Shown piece by piece: positions 1 to 8,594 of a DNA stretch of 61,475 bases. Under the pieces are notes generated by a model, which was given only the letters and a program-made list of their open reading frames with translations, did not search any database and had not been told where the DNA came from. The position numbers and the translations under genes were made by a program. The stretch spans positions 913,159-974,633 of the forward strand of contig NZ_JAJEWQ010000002.1 of the NCBI RefSeq assembly GCF_020687805.1, written 5' to 3'. Each line of letters opens with the position of its first letter. Positions within the stretch are counted from its first letter, which is position 1. This stretch comes from Planctobacterium marinum (GTDB taxonomy: Bacteria > Pseudomonadota > Gammaproteobacteria > Enterobacterales > Alteromonadaceae).

Positions 1-84
1 TGGCTGAGCTGGCTGAAGGCGCACGCCTGGAAAGTGTGTTTAGGTTAACCCCTAACGAGGGTTCGAATCCCTCTCTCACCGCCA
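1..84 (+). tRNA. tRNA-Ser (anticodon GGA), 5' end cut by window edge
   Basis: The sequence matches the bacterial class II serine tRNA from the D arm onward. The anticodon GGA lies at 29-31, followed by a long variable arm, a T arm with GGTTCGAATCC and a 3' acceptor strand ending in an encoded CCA at 82-84. About seven bases of the 5' acceptor strand are missing because the window starts inside the gene. A Rho-independent terminator follows at 95-118. Confidence 0.93.
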
Positions 85-134
85 TATACGAATAAACCCG
101 CATCAAGCGGGTTTTTTCGTATATGGCGGTGAGA
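74..134. repeat. 19-bp perfect inverted repeat copying the tRNA 3' end
   Basis: Bases 74-92 (the last tRNA bases plus the spacer) are perfectly complementary to bases 116-134. The intervening 23 bases are mostly the terminator hairpin. The downstream arm therefore carries an inverted copy of the tRNA acceptor strand and CCA end. Confidence 0.9.
95..118 (+). terminator. Rho-independent terminator after tRNA-Ser
   Basis: The arms AACCCG (95-100) and CGGGTT (108-113) enclose a seven-base loop and run into a T tract. The hairpin sits inside a larger 19-bp inverted repeat, described separately. Confidence 0.85.
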
Positions 135-323
135 AACTATGTGATATGCACAATAAGACAATCCGTCAACAGCAGCAGCCCCTTCAATAATATCTCTCAG
201 TTGAAAACGACAACTTTTTTCAGGTTTACTCATTCAACACGCAGTAGCCAATGCGGTAAATTTTTTCGCTCTTCGGCAGTTTTCCTGCTATACCTTTTTG
301 AAACACAAGGTTAAGGGAACACA

Positions 324-1886
324 ATGCGAAACAACGCTATAGGAAAAAAGGTTAAATTCAGCTTTACTTTTGGGGTCGTCGTCATGCTTTTTGGCGTGCT
401 GGTATCTGCCCATGCCACTGCATCCGACACTAGTTACGGCAGTTATGTGATTTTAGGGGAAGCACCTGCTGGCGATAATATTGCCATTGCCCGCACCGTT
501 ATCAATATCAATGAAACCTGTCCAACTGTTTCAGAGGTAGGAAGTGGCTCAGCTATTACCATGATCTCCAGGGACAATCCTAATCATTTCAGTGTATTAG
601 TGTGCGAAGCGCTAATTGAGTTTGATAAAAGCTATCAAATTAACTTTGCCTCTGGGGCTGTGGTATTGCCCATGGCCAAATCAAATCCGGAAAATATTCT
701 GGTTTACGGTGATACCGGGTGCAGCCATTGCGCCACTGGTACTGCTGCGGAACCTTTCAAAACCTTGGCCGATGCAGGCGCCTCTGAAAAAGCAGATTTA
801 GTCTTGCATATGGGAGATTTTAATTATCGCGGCACGTCTGGAAAAACTGCCTTCTCAGGGTATCAGGACGGCAAGTGGCAGCAATCAGAGGAATATACCT
901 ATGATGCCGGCGATGGTGAATCGTTGGGACAGCACTGTGGTCAGGTGCCGGGTCAAAGTTTCCTGAGTCAGTCTGCGAGCAATTCTAATCGACCGGATAT
1001 CTGGGAAAACTGGTTGGATGATTTATTTCTGCCGGCTAACAACCTGATGGCCAGCGCCCCCTGGATTGTGGCGCGTGGTAATCACGAATTGTGCAGTCGG
1101 GCAGGGCCGGGGTATTTTTACTTTTTAGATCACAATACCCGCCTGACAGGCAGCAAACAACTCAGTTGCCCTATTCCTGATGCCAGTAAAGACGCTGAAC
1201 ACAATACAGTGCAAATTCCAAATTTTGTGGTGAGTTTTGAGCATCTGGATATTGCCGTAATTGACTCTGCCAATGCCTGCGACAATTCCAATCAATCGCC
1301 GTTTACACAAAAGTATAAGAAAGTGTTTAGTGATTTGGAGAATGAAGTTGGGGGAAACCCCGCCTGGCTGATGACCCATCGCCCGATATACGGTGTTGAG
1401 GGCCCATCCTCACAAGCAGTTTCCTGTACCAGCAAAGGCGAATTCAGTTGCGTGAACCAGATGATGCAAGCCGCCATAAAACAACAGAAGTCTAAAACGT
1501 TGCCTTCGGCGGTGCAGTTGATTTTCACAGGTCATATGCATCGCTTTGAAAGTGTGAGTTTTCCCGGTAGTAAAAGACCTCCTAATATTGTAGTGGGATC
1601 CAGTGGTGTGAGCCTGTCTTCCGGGGCACCTTATGGCGCAAATACTACTGAGGTAGATGGTGAAAAAGCGCTGGTACTCAGCACCTCAGATAGCCTGACA
1701 CTAAATGGTGAGGACTATCAGTCTTTTGGTTACATGTCCGTGTCTGTGGCTGCTGATGGTTCCTGGCAGAGTCAGTTGATTAATCCTGATATACCCGCGG
1801 TGATCGCTACCTGTAACAGTCAACAAAACCTTGTTTCAGGTGTCTGCGAATTAGGTAAAGGCGTTTCAGTAGAGGCCAAACCCTAA
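324..1886 (+). CDS. Secreted metallophosphoesterase (calcineurin-like, purple acid phosphatase type)
   Basis: The 520-residue product begins with a basic stretch and a hydrophobic segment ending near ATASD, so it is probably exported. The dinuclear metal site of the calcineurin-like phosphoesterase fold is visible in order: YGDTGC near residue 130, HMGDFNYRG near 160, GNHELC near 250, a THRP motif near 355, and GHMHRF near 405. Family members hydrolyse phosphomonoesters or diesters. The substrate cannot be read from the sequence. Many paired cysteines suggest disulfides and a periplasmic or extracellular location. The gene stands alone between the tRNA and a convergent endonuclease gene. The ATG at 324 follows an AAGGGAA ribosome binding site. 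Confidence 0.85.
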   Translation: MRNNAIGKKVKFSFTFGVVVMLFGVLVSAHATASDTSYGSYVILGEAPAGDNIAIARTVININETCPTVSEVGSGSAITMISRDNPNHFSVLVCEALIEFDKSYQINFASGAVVLPMAKSNPENILVYGDTGCSHCATGTAAEPFKTLADAGASEKADLVLHMGDFNYRGTSGKTAFSGYQDGKWQQSEEYTYDAGDGESLGQHCGQVPGQSFLSQSASNSNRPDIWENWLDDLFLPANNLMASAPWIVARGNHELCSRAGPGYFYFLDHNTRLTGSKQLSCPIPDASKDAEHNTVQIPNFVVSFEHLDIAVIDSANACDNSNQSPFTQKYKKVFSDLENEVGGNPAWLMTHRPIYGVEGPSSQAVSCTSKGEFSCVNQMMQAAIKQQKSKTLPSAVQLIFTGHMHRFESVSFPGSKRPPNIVVGSSGVSLSSGAPYGANTTEVDGEKALVLSTSDSLTLNGEDYQSFGYMSVSVAADGSWQSQLINPDIPAVIATCNSQQNLVSGVCELGKGVSVEAKP

Positions 1887-1990
1887 GTCAAAATGGTGGA
1901 GCGTGCTGATTTTTGCTGCAAAATTGTGACGCAAAGAGCAGCACACTCTCGACTCAATGTCGTTTTTTGCTCCTGCAAAAAATTTCGGTT

Positions 1991-2626
1991 TTACTGGTCC
2001 GTAACAGCAGAAAATACCTCATCAGCAAAGCCGGGATTAGTAATAAACGGGTTTTCTTTGCCCTGTATTGCCATGATGCGTTCATTGCGCCAGGTTTCTT
2101 CGGCGTTTGGACGGTATCTTTTGTGCCACTTCAGCATCAGCGGTAACTGTCCGTAATCCGGTAATTGGTATTGCCAGATAAGGTAAAGTATAGAGCGGGC
2201 AATTTCGCCTTTCGCGAACTCTCTGGGCTCTATCCCCTTATCAAAAATCGTGAAATTACAGTAACTGGCTTCGCCGCTGTTTTTATCACTTTCAATAAAC
2301 AAATAATGCTGTCTGAGCTGCAATGATTTTTCCGCAACCGGCCACAAGTTATGCAGGTCGGCACTGGCTTCCTTATATCGGGCATATTCACATTGATTTT
2401 CCGATGGGCAATTCATGGCATTGGCCATCCAGGCCATGGGATATACATGGCCAACCGTTACATCTTGCGAAGTGTTGTTGGACATTGCGCAATAAAGGGT
2501 GTGATGTTTTTCCGTATACAATTGTTGCCAGAAAACAGCGTTTTTGACGTGCTGAAATGGCGTCGTATTAGCGGCCACCACCGCAGGGATTGAAGTAAGG
2601 CAAATAAAAACCAATGGTTTTAGCAT
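1991..2626 (-). CDS. Secreted endonuclease I (EndA/NucM family)
   Basis: The product resembles periplasmic/secreted endonuclease I, which cuts DNA and sometimes RNA non-specifically. Visible family signatures are GHVYPMAWM (the H-containing metal-site motif), a DLHNLWPV segment, EPREFAKGEIARSILYL, LLKWH-like LMLKWHKRY and the C-terminal RNERIMAIQGKENPFI. I chose the start at 2626 because it gives an immediate signal peptide (MLKPLVFICLTSIPAVVAA). An upstream in-frame start at 2722 would add 32 residues with no export signal. The gene is convergent with the phosphoesterase. Together they suggest extracellular nucleic acid and phosphate scavenging, which is inference. Confidence 0.85.
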   Translation of the reverse strand: MLKPLVFICLTSIPAVVAANTTPFQHVKNAVFWQQLYTEKHHTLYCAMSNNTSQDVTVGHVYPMAWMANAMNCPSENQCEYARYKEASADLHNLWPVAEKSLQLRQHYLFIESDKNSGEASYCNFTIFDKGIEPREFAKGEIARSILYLIWQYQLPDYGQLPLMLKWHKRYRPNAEETWRNERIMAIQGKENPFITNPGFADEVFSAVTDQ

Positions 2627-2863
2627 TGAATTATTGAGTACTGAATGTCTGATTTGTTTGTAGTTTAAGTTGTGCAGCGCGGCCATGTAAAATTTTTGTG
2701 TCCGGATATGAACTTTCGCCAAAGGCTATAGATACCGGTTCACCTGCCAATTTGGACAGTTTGTTTGCTAACTAGTGGAATTGTTACAAATCCGTGACTC
2801 TGTCAGCGCAATAAAAATGCACTAAACTGGTCTTTTTGACTGTTTTTAATGCACAACACTAGC

Positions 2864-2869
2864 TATACT
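2864..2869 (+). promoter_or_regulatory. Candidate -10 box of the pnp promoter
   Basis: TATACT lies 47 bases before the pnp start and is followed by a G/C-rich stretch. A TTGACT at 2836-2841 is 22 bases upstream, too far for a standard -35, so the -35 assignment is uncertain. Confidence 0.35.
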
Positions 2870-2915
2870 GTGCGCCGCAAAATGAAAGTAAAAGTAAGAT
2901 ATTAAAGGATACATT

Positions 2916-5048
2916 GTGACTCCTATTACAAAGACATTCCAATATGGAAAACATACAGTAACGCTGGAAACTGGTGTTATTGCTCGCCAGGCCACAGCAG
3001 CCGTAATGGCAAGCATGGACGACACAGCAGTTTTAGTGACTGTTGTTGGTAAAAAAGAAGCGAAAGCTGACCAGGATTTCTTCCCTTTAACCGTTAATTA
3101 CCAGGAAAAAGCCTACGCGGCAGGTAAGATCCCCGGCGGTTTCTTCAAAAGAGAGGGCAGACCCTCTGAAAACGAAACACTTATTGCGCGGTTGATCGAC
3201 CGCCCAATCAGACCTTTGTTCCCGGAAGGTTTTAAAAACGATGTTCAGGTAATTATTACGGTTGTTTCTGCTAATCCAGAAATTCCCACTGATATCATAT
3301 CAATGATCGGTACTTCCGCCGCACTTGCGATTTCAGGTATCCCGTTTAATGGCCCAATTGGTGCTGCGCGTGTTGGTTATCAGGATAACCAATATGTTCT
3401 GAATACCTTGGCTTCTGAGCAAGAAAACAGCCAGTTAGACCTGGTAGTAGCCGGTACGTCTAATGCGGTACTGATGGTTGAATCTGAAGCGGCTGTGCTG
3501 TCTGAAGAAGTGATGCTTGGTGCGGTTATGTACGGTCACCAGGAAATGCAGGCCGTTGTGAATGCCGTGAACGAGTTCGCTGCTGAAGTGAATACTCCTG
3601 CATGGGATTGGCAGCCACCGGTTGAAAATACCGAGTTAAAAGACAAGATCAAAGCAGCTGCAGAAGCTGAAATGGCTGCGGCTTATCAGATTTCTGACAA
3701 GCTTGAGCGTAAGGCAGCGGTTGATGCAACCACTGCAAAGGCCACTGCGGCGTTGCTTGAAGCTGATGCGGAGCTGGACGAAAAAGAAGTTCGTGAACTG
3801 TTACACGAACTGGAAAGTGACGTAGTGCGTTCACGCATTCTGGCGGGTGAGCCACGTATCGATGGTCGTGATCCACAAATGATTCGTGCCCTTGACGTAT
3901 CTACTGGTATTCTGCCTCGAACTCACGGTTCGGCATTGTTTACCCGTGGTGAAACGCAGGCAATTGTTGCCGCCACTCTGGGTACTGAACGCGATGCACA
4001 GATGATTGATGAACTGAGTGGTGTTTCTAACAGCCGCTTCATGTTGCATTACAATTTCCCTCCTTACTGTGTTGGTGAAACCGGCATGGTGGGTTCGCCT
4101 AAGCGTCGTGAAATTGGTCATGGTCGTTTGGCAAAACGCGGTATTCAGGCTGTTATGCCAAGTGCCGAAGAATTCCCGTATGTGGTACGTGTGGTTTCTG
4201 AGATCACAGAATCAAACGGTTCTTCGTCTATGGCGTCTGTCTGTGGTACTTCGCTGGCATTGATGGATGCAGGTGTACCTATTAAAGCGTCTGTTGCGGG
4301 TATCGCAATGGGACTGGTTAAAGGTGATGAAAACTTTGTGGTTCTGTCAGATATCCTGGGTGATGAAGATCACCTTGGTGATATGGACTTTAAAGTAGCG
4401 GGTACAGCTGCGGGTATCACTGCACTGCAGATGGATATCAAAATCGAAGGTATCACCAAAGAAATCATGCAGATCGCGCTTAAGCAAGCGAAAGAAGCAA
4501 GATTGCACATTCTGGGTGTAATGGACCAGGCTATCGGTGGTCACAGAACAGACCTGTCTGAGTTTGCACCGCGTATCTACACCATGAAGATTGAGCAAGA
4601 CAAGATCCGCGACGTGATTGGTAAGGGTGGTGCTACCATTCGCCAAATCACTGAAGAGTCTGAGTGTAACATCGAGATTGAAGATGATGGCACAATTAAG
4701 ATTTTCGCGACTGAACTTGCCAAAGCTGAAAAAGCCATTGCGCACATTGAAGCTATCACGGCTGATATCGAAGTGGGTAAGGTTTACAACGGTAAAGTAA
4801 CTCGTATCGTTGATTTCGGTGCATTTGTTGAAGTTTTACCTGGCAAAGAAGGCCTGGTTCACATTTCGCAAATCGCTCACGAGCGCGTTAACAAGGTTGC
4901 TGATTACCTGAAAGAAGGCCAGATGGTTGATGTCAAGGTTATGGAAATTGACCGTCAGAACCGTGTACGCCTTAGCATCAAAGAGTTGCTGGAAAAGCCA
5001 CAACCTGCTGAAGAGAAGCCAGCGGAAGAGGGCAACAGTGCTGAATAA
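2916..5048 (+). CDS. pnp: Polyribonucleotide nucleotidyltransferase (PNPase)
   Basis: PNPase degrades RNA 3' to 5' by phosphorolysis and is a core part of the RNA degradosome. The 710-residue length is normal. Two RNase PH domains flank an all-alpha linker (about residues 240-310). The second contains GETQ and the active-site region with [19 protein letters not shown] domain follows near residues 555-615 with [12 protein letters not shown], then an S1 domain with [19 protein letters not shown]. The C-terminal tail is acidic and rich in Glu/Pro. Translation starts at GTG 2916 behind AAAGGA. rpsO, the usual upstream neighbour, is not present; an endonuclease gene lies there instead. Confidence 0.99.
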   Translation: MTPITKTFQYGKHTVTLETGVIARQATAAVMASMDDTAVLVTVVGKKEAKADQDFFPLTVNYQEKAYAAGKIPGGFFKREGRPSENETLIARLIDRPIRPLFPEGFKNDVQVIITVVSANPEIPTDIISMIGTSAALAISGIPFNGPIGAARVGYQDNQYVLNTLASEQENSQLDLVVAGTSNAVLMVESEAAVLSEEVMLGAVMYGHQEMQAVVNAVNEFAAEVNTPAWDWQPPVENTELKDKIKAAAEAEMAAAYQISDKLERKAAVDATTAKATAALLEADAELDEKEVRELLHELESDVVRSRILAGEPRIDGRDPQMIRALDVSTGILPRTHGSALFTRGETQAIVAATLGTERDAQMIDELSGVSNSRFMLHYNFPPYCVGETGMVGSPKRREIGHGRLAKRGIQAVMPSAEEFPYVVRVVSEITESNGSSSMASVCGTSLALMDAGVPIKASVAGIAMGLVKGDENFVVLSDILGDEDHLGDMDFKVAGTAAGITALQMDIKIEGITKEIMQIALKQAKEARLHILGVMDQAIGGHRTDLSEFAPRIYTMKIEQDKIRDVIGKGGATIRQITEESECNIEIEDDGTIKIFATELAKAEKAIAHIEAITADIEVGKVYNGKVTRIVDFGAFVEVLPGKEGLVHISQIAHERVNKVADYLKEGQMVDVKVMEIDRQNRVRLSIKELLEKPQPAEEKPAEEGNSAE

Positions 5049-5071
5049 TTAATTCAGCCAATGACTACTTG

Positions 5072-5097
5072 AAATGGGAGCTTATGCTCCCATTTTT
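5072..5097 (+). terminator. Rho-independent terminator after pnp
   Basis: The inverted repeat AAATGGGAGC / GCTCCCATTT has a short TTAT loop and is followed by T residues, 24 bases after the pnp stop codon. Confidence 0.9.
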
Positions 5098-5132
5098 AGT
5101 TACATATTAATGCTTCCAGGATATGAAAAAAT

Positions 5133-5432
5133 ATGGATAAATCCTCTCAAGACAAAATCGAAGCCAAAGTGTTCCGCCAACTCCTGGCGCATTTAGATAA
5201 TCATAAAGAAGTACAGAATATTGATTTAATGATTCTGGCTGATTTTTGTCGAAATTGCTTGTCAAAATGGTATGTTAAAGCCTCCGCTGAAGAGGGAATA
5301 GCGTTAGATTATGAACAGGCCAGAGAAATAGTTTATGGCATGCCATACTCTGAGTGGAAGGATAAACACCAATTACCCGCGACACCAGAGCAGTTAGCGG
5401 CCTACGAGGCTAAACAATCAAAGAAATCCTAA
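5133..5432 (+). CDS. DUF1244 family protein
   Basis: This 99-residue protein matches the small DUF1244 family. It contains the family hallmark FCRNCLSKWY, followed by a VYGMPYSEWK segment and a charged tail. The two cysteines in CRNC could bind metal, but no function is established for the family. It is cytoplasmic by sequence. The gene lies between pnp and nlpI, separated from pnp by a terminator and from nlpI by 13 bases, so it may be cotranscribed with nlpI. Confidence 0.88.
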   Translation: MDKSSQDKIEAKVFRQLLAHLDNHKEVQNIDLMILADFCRNCLSKWYVKASAEEGIALDYEQAREIVYGMPYSEWKDKHQLPATPEQLAAYEAKQSKKS

Positions 5433-5445
5433 GTATCCGGACATA

Positions 5446-6369
5446 ATGAAAAGAATCGCGCAAACTTTAAAATCCAGATTGTCATTACCAGGCGGCCTGT
5501 TAGTCGCTTTATTCAGTTTATCTGGTTGTGCCGTCAATACCGCCGTCGTTGATACGGACGACTCTCCCAGACAAATGGGGAACTTGCTGTTAGCTGAGCC
5601 TGCCCCGGCCAGCTTCAGAAGCCAAATGGCGCTGGCCAGATTGAATCAGGTCTTAACCGAAGTGGAGCAAATCAGCGACGAACAACGCGCCGAATTACTC
5701 TATCAACGCGGCACACTCTATGACAGCGTCGGTTTAAGAGGCTTAGCGCAATACGACTTTGACAGCGCCCTGAAATTCAAACCCGATATGGCTGAAGCGC
5801 ATAATTTCATTGGTATTCACCATACGCAAAATGGTGATTTCATCCAGGCTTATGACGCCTTTGATTCCACCCTGGAAATTCAACCAGACCACGATTTTGC
5901 CTTGCTCAACCGGGGCATTGCCTTGTATTACGGCGGACGTCCTGAACTGGCGGTACAGGATCTGGCACTGTTTTACCAGAAAGACAGGCATGATCCTTAT
6001 CGTGCTTTGTGGCACTACATCATTGAACGTGAAATAGACAAAGAAAAAGCGGGGCAAACGCTACAGCTTGCGAGAGAGCAACTCAGTGATGAAAATTGGG
6101 CGACTCAAATTGTGGATTTTTATCTGGGTAAGATTACCGAAAATCAACTGTTAGCGGTGCTGGTGAACGGGGTGACTTCTCAGGAGCAATTGACGGACAG
6201 ACTCTGTGAAGCTTATTTTTATCTGGGCAAATACCATTCTGCCAATGACAAGTTTGGTAAGGCGTCTAATTATTTCAAACTAACGCTCAGCACCAATGTT
6301 TATCAGTATGTTGAACACCGGTATGCGCGCCTGGAGTTAAATCTGTTGCGCGAACAGAATTTCAATTAA
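5446..6369 (+). CDS. nlpI: Outer-membrane lipoprotein NlpI (TPR protein)
   Basis: NlpI is an outer-membrane lipoprotein that acts as an adaptor for peptidoglycan hydrolases and the Prc protease. The 307-residue product has a lipobox, LSGC, at the end of a typical signal peptide. TPR helices follow: a segment with GTLYDSVGLRGLAQYDFDSA, then AHNFIGIHHTQNGDFIQAYD and LLNRGIALYYGGRPELAVQD. Length and position behind pnp match the enterobacterial arrangement. A further lipoprotein gene follows closely downstream. Confidence 0.93.
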   Translation: MKRIAQTLKSRLSLPGGLLVALFSLSGCAVNTAVVDTDDSPRQMGNLLLAEPAPASFRSQMALARLNQVLTEVEQISDEQRAELLYQRGTLYDSVGLRGLAQYDFDSALKFKPDMAEAHNFIGIHHTQNGDFIQAYDAFDSTLEIQPDHDFALLNRGIALYYGGRPELAVQDLALFYQKDRHDPYRALWHYIIEREIDKEKAGQTLQLAREQLSDENWATQIVDFYLGKITENQLLAVLVNGVTSQEQLTDRLCEAYFYLGKYHSANDKFGKASNYFKLTLSTNVYQYVEHRYARLELNLLREQNFN

Positions 6370-6431
6370 TTTCAAAACGGGCGTGAGTTATTTTTACAAA
6401 GCTGCTTCTTTTTCTTAAAGCAAAAGTTTAT

Positions 6432-7841
6432 TTGCTTGTTCTTATCCTGTTAAGCGGGCAATTGCTTGGTTCCGGTTGCAGTTACGTGCCCCGGCTTTTG
6501 GCATGGGCTGAACAGGGTATTGAACCCGAAGTTAACTATTATGCGGCTTTCAAACTGGGCGAGCAAAGCGCTGCGTATAATTTGTTAGCAATAGCTGAAC
6601 AAAGCAGCAGCCAACACTGGGTAAAGGTACTGGCGCAGAACGAGATACCGGAAGCGCGGTTTTATCTGGCAATGAACACTGAGAGCCCGTCAGAAAAAAG
6701 AATGCACCTGATGGCGGCCGGAGAACATGACTACGCCCCGGCATTGTTTGAGTTGGGCATACATGACAACACGCCTGAGTCTAAAGTTCATTTTCTCAAC
6801 GCAGCCGCGCAACTGGATTACTTTCCGGCGCAGCGGGCTTTATATCAGTGGCACTGGTTTCATGAAGATTATAGCAGTGCACTACCCTGGTTAAAGAAAG
6901 TGGCACAGCAGGATGCCAAAGAAGCCACCACGCTGGCACTACATTTTTGGCGGAATCGCAATCGACAGGAAGCGCGGAACTGGCTGGATAAAGCTGCGAA
7001 AATGGGTTCGTCGGAGGCGGAAGCTTATCTCCATCTTATCGCGCGCTACTGGAATAAATCCGCAAAAACTCAGGTTCTGGCCGTTGAGCCTCAACAATGC
7101 ACTATGCAGTTACAGTTTGTTGCTACCTCACTGGATTCGATTAAACAGGCACACCAGTTCTACCAAACATTCCTTCAGGATGCGCAATTAGCGCCATTAC
7201 CGATTTGTTTAAATCCCCCGGTCTGGATTGAGGATGCCGAATTTAATTGCCGCAGCCGCTCAGTTAACAACTACCGTATTGAGTGCCCGTTGCATTTTCT
7301 GGATAAAGTATTAACGCCTGACAACTTCACCCACCTGACTATCTTTGCCAAACAAGGAAAGGCTAATGTCGTCAATGGCGTGATGTATCTCGATTTGGCT
7401 GACAAATACTCGGTATTTGTGCATGAACTGGCGCACTTTGTGGGGTTTGTAGATGAATATCCGTTAAGTGAGCAGTTTGCGCATTATTATTGTGATGGTG
7501 CACAGCAGTTCCCTAATCTCATCGTGGTCCCTGAATCGCAAACTCTGGAGGATGTTTCCCTGGAATATTGGCAAGGGTTATCACAAGACCTGGTGCTTTC
7601 AAAAGCGAATACCTGTAAGAATCACAGCGCGCAGGCCTATAAATTCTCTGCGAAATTAACCTTTTTAGAGTTCCACGATACCGGCTACATTCCCGAAGTA
7701 TACAAAGCTATCTGGCTTGAACGACTGCAATCCCGGCAACATCTGCGTACAGCGGCTCTTGATATCGCCCAGTCACTGGAGCAAGTGGGAAATGTTCCTG
7801 CTGCCCAAAAGTGGTGGCGGCGTTACAACGAATGGCATTAA
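6432..7841 (+). CDS. Putative lipoprotein with Sel1-like repeats and a zinc-metalloprotease-like motif
   Basis: I do not recognise a named family. The N-terminal half holds degenerate Sel1/TPR-like helical repeats, for example PEARFYLAMN, APALFELGI and QEARNWLDKAAKMGSSEAEAYL. The second half contains VFVHELAHFVGFVDEYP near residue 325. This fits an HExxH-type zinc site with a downstream glutamate (HELAHFVGFVDE). Catalysis is inference. The annotated TTG start gives a signal peptide without its usual basic residues. A one-base deletion in the T5 run at 6391-6395 would join an upstream GTG (6382) to the frame and produce a complete lipoprotein signal with lipobox GSGC. The true start may therefore be 6382 with an indel. 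It lies close behind nlpI and probably shares its transcript. Confidence 0.7.
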   Translation: MLVLILLSGQLLGSGCSYVPRLLAWAEQGIEPEVNYYAAFKLGEQSAAYNLLAIAEQSSSQHWVKVLAQNEIPEARFYLAMNTESPSEKRMHLMAAGEHDYAPALFELGIHDNTPESKVHFLNAAAQLDYFPAQRALYQWHWFHEDYSSALPWLKKVAQQDAKEATTLALHFWRNRNRQEARNWLDKAAKMGSSEAEAYLHLIARYWNKSAKTQVLAVEPQQCTMQLQFVATSLDSIKQAHQFYQTFLQDAQLAPLPICLNPPVWIEDAEFNCRSRSVNNYRIECPLHFLDKVLTPDNFTHLTIFAKQGKANVVNGVMYLDLADKYSVFVHELAHFVGFVDEYPLSEQFAHYYCDGAQQFPNLIVVPESQTLEDVSLEYWQGLSQDLVLSKANTCKNHSAQAYKFSAKLTFLEFHDTGYIPEVYKAIWLERLQSRQHLRTAALDIAQSLEQVGNVPAAQKWWRRYNEWH

Positions 7842-7930
7842 ACGCATCAAATCACCAATACCTGGCTAAATTTATACTTCTCACTAATACTGAATAACAA
7901 ACGTGAGCAAGGTTAAATAAGGTTTGGGAC

Positions 7931-8389
7931 ATGCAACATAAACGCGAAATTGATTTTAGATTTCTGGCTGAGCCTACCGACGTCAATTACGGTGGAAAAG
8001 TACACGGTGGAATGGTAATGAAGTGGCTGGATCAGGCTGGCTATGCCTGCGCTTCGCAATGGAGTGGTTGCTACTGTGTCACGGTGTCAGTGGGAGGAAT
8101 TCGATTTAAAAAGCCTATCCTGGTGGGACAAAAAGTGGTGCTGAATGCCAAAATTGTACATACCGGTAAAACCAGTATGCATATTTTTATCACGGTGAAT
8201 GCCGGCGATCCCAAAGAGCTGGAATTACAGGAAACCTGTACCTGTATTATTTCGTTTGTGGCTATTGATGAGCAGGGGAGCACGGTGGAAGTGGATCGTT
8301 GGGTACCGGAAACCGAAGAAGACAAACTGCTGGAGCAGTTTGCCATTCATGCTAAGGATTTTTCTCAGAGGTTACAGGCAGAGTTATGA
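7931..8389 (+). CDS. Acyl-CoA thioesterase, hotdog fold
   Basis: The 152-residue product resembles the YciA/acyl-CoA hydrolase branch of hotdog-fold enzymes, which release free CoA from acyl-CoA in the cytoplasm. The family signature GGKVHGGMVMKWLDQAGYACA lies near residues 26-46, and the beta-strand segment with VGGIRFKKPILVGQKV follows. The C-terminal tail is acidic. It is not part of the transposon: the element begins about 36 bases after its stop codon. The insertion lies between this gene and the convergent lipA. Confidence 0.88.
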   Translation: MQHKREIDFRFLAEPTDVNYGGKVHGGMVMKWLDQAGYACASQWSGCYCVTVSVGGIRFKKPILVGQKVVLNAKIVHTGKTSMHIFITVNAGDPKELELQETCTCIISFVAIDEQGSTVEVDRWVPETEEDKLLEQFAIHAKDFSQRLQAEL

Positions 8390-8422
8390 GAGCTTATTTA
8401 ACTTCTGTGAATTACATCGCTT

Positions 8423-8526
8423 TTTTGTACTGATTCGTTCAATATCTATTCAATAAGTACATTGTTCTTTTGTACTGAATCCACTATGCTGATTTCTTAA
8501 CTACTAAATACATTTTTATTCTGTAC
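8423..8526 (+). repeat. Left end of the Tn7-like element with TnsB-binding-like repeats
   Basis: TTTTGTACTG occurs at 8423-8432 and again at 8468-8477. A weaker copy, TTCTGTACT, lies at 8519-8527. The same motif appears inverted at the other end of the element (27738-27764). An inverted weak copy (AATGTACTTATTG read on the minus strand) lies between the first two. I take TGTACTG at 8426 as the terminal sequence because Tn7-like elements end in TGT. No 5-bp target duplication matches between the two ends, so the exact boundary is not proved. Confidence 0.65.
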
Positions 8527-8594
8527 TACATTTGTGTTTTTCTGCTCTTTTAAAAGAGTTGAGAATCAAAATGGATTCGCAACAGGGATTTAAT

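Noticed and set aside
45-233. Minus-strand frame over the tRNA encoding GERGIRTLVRG
   Set aside because: This peptide is a frequent false gene call opposite serine tRNA genes.
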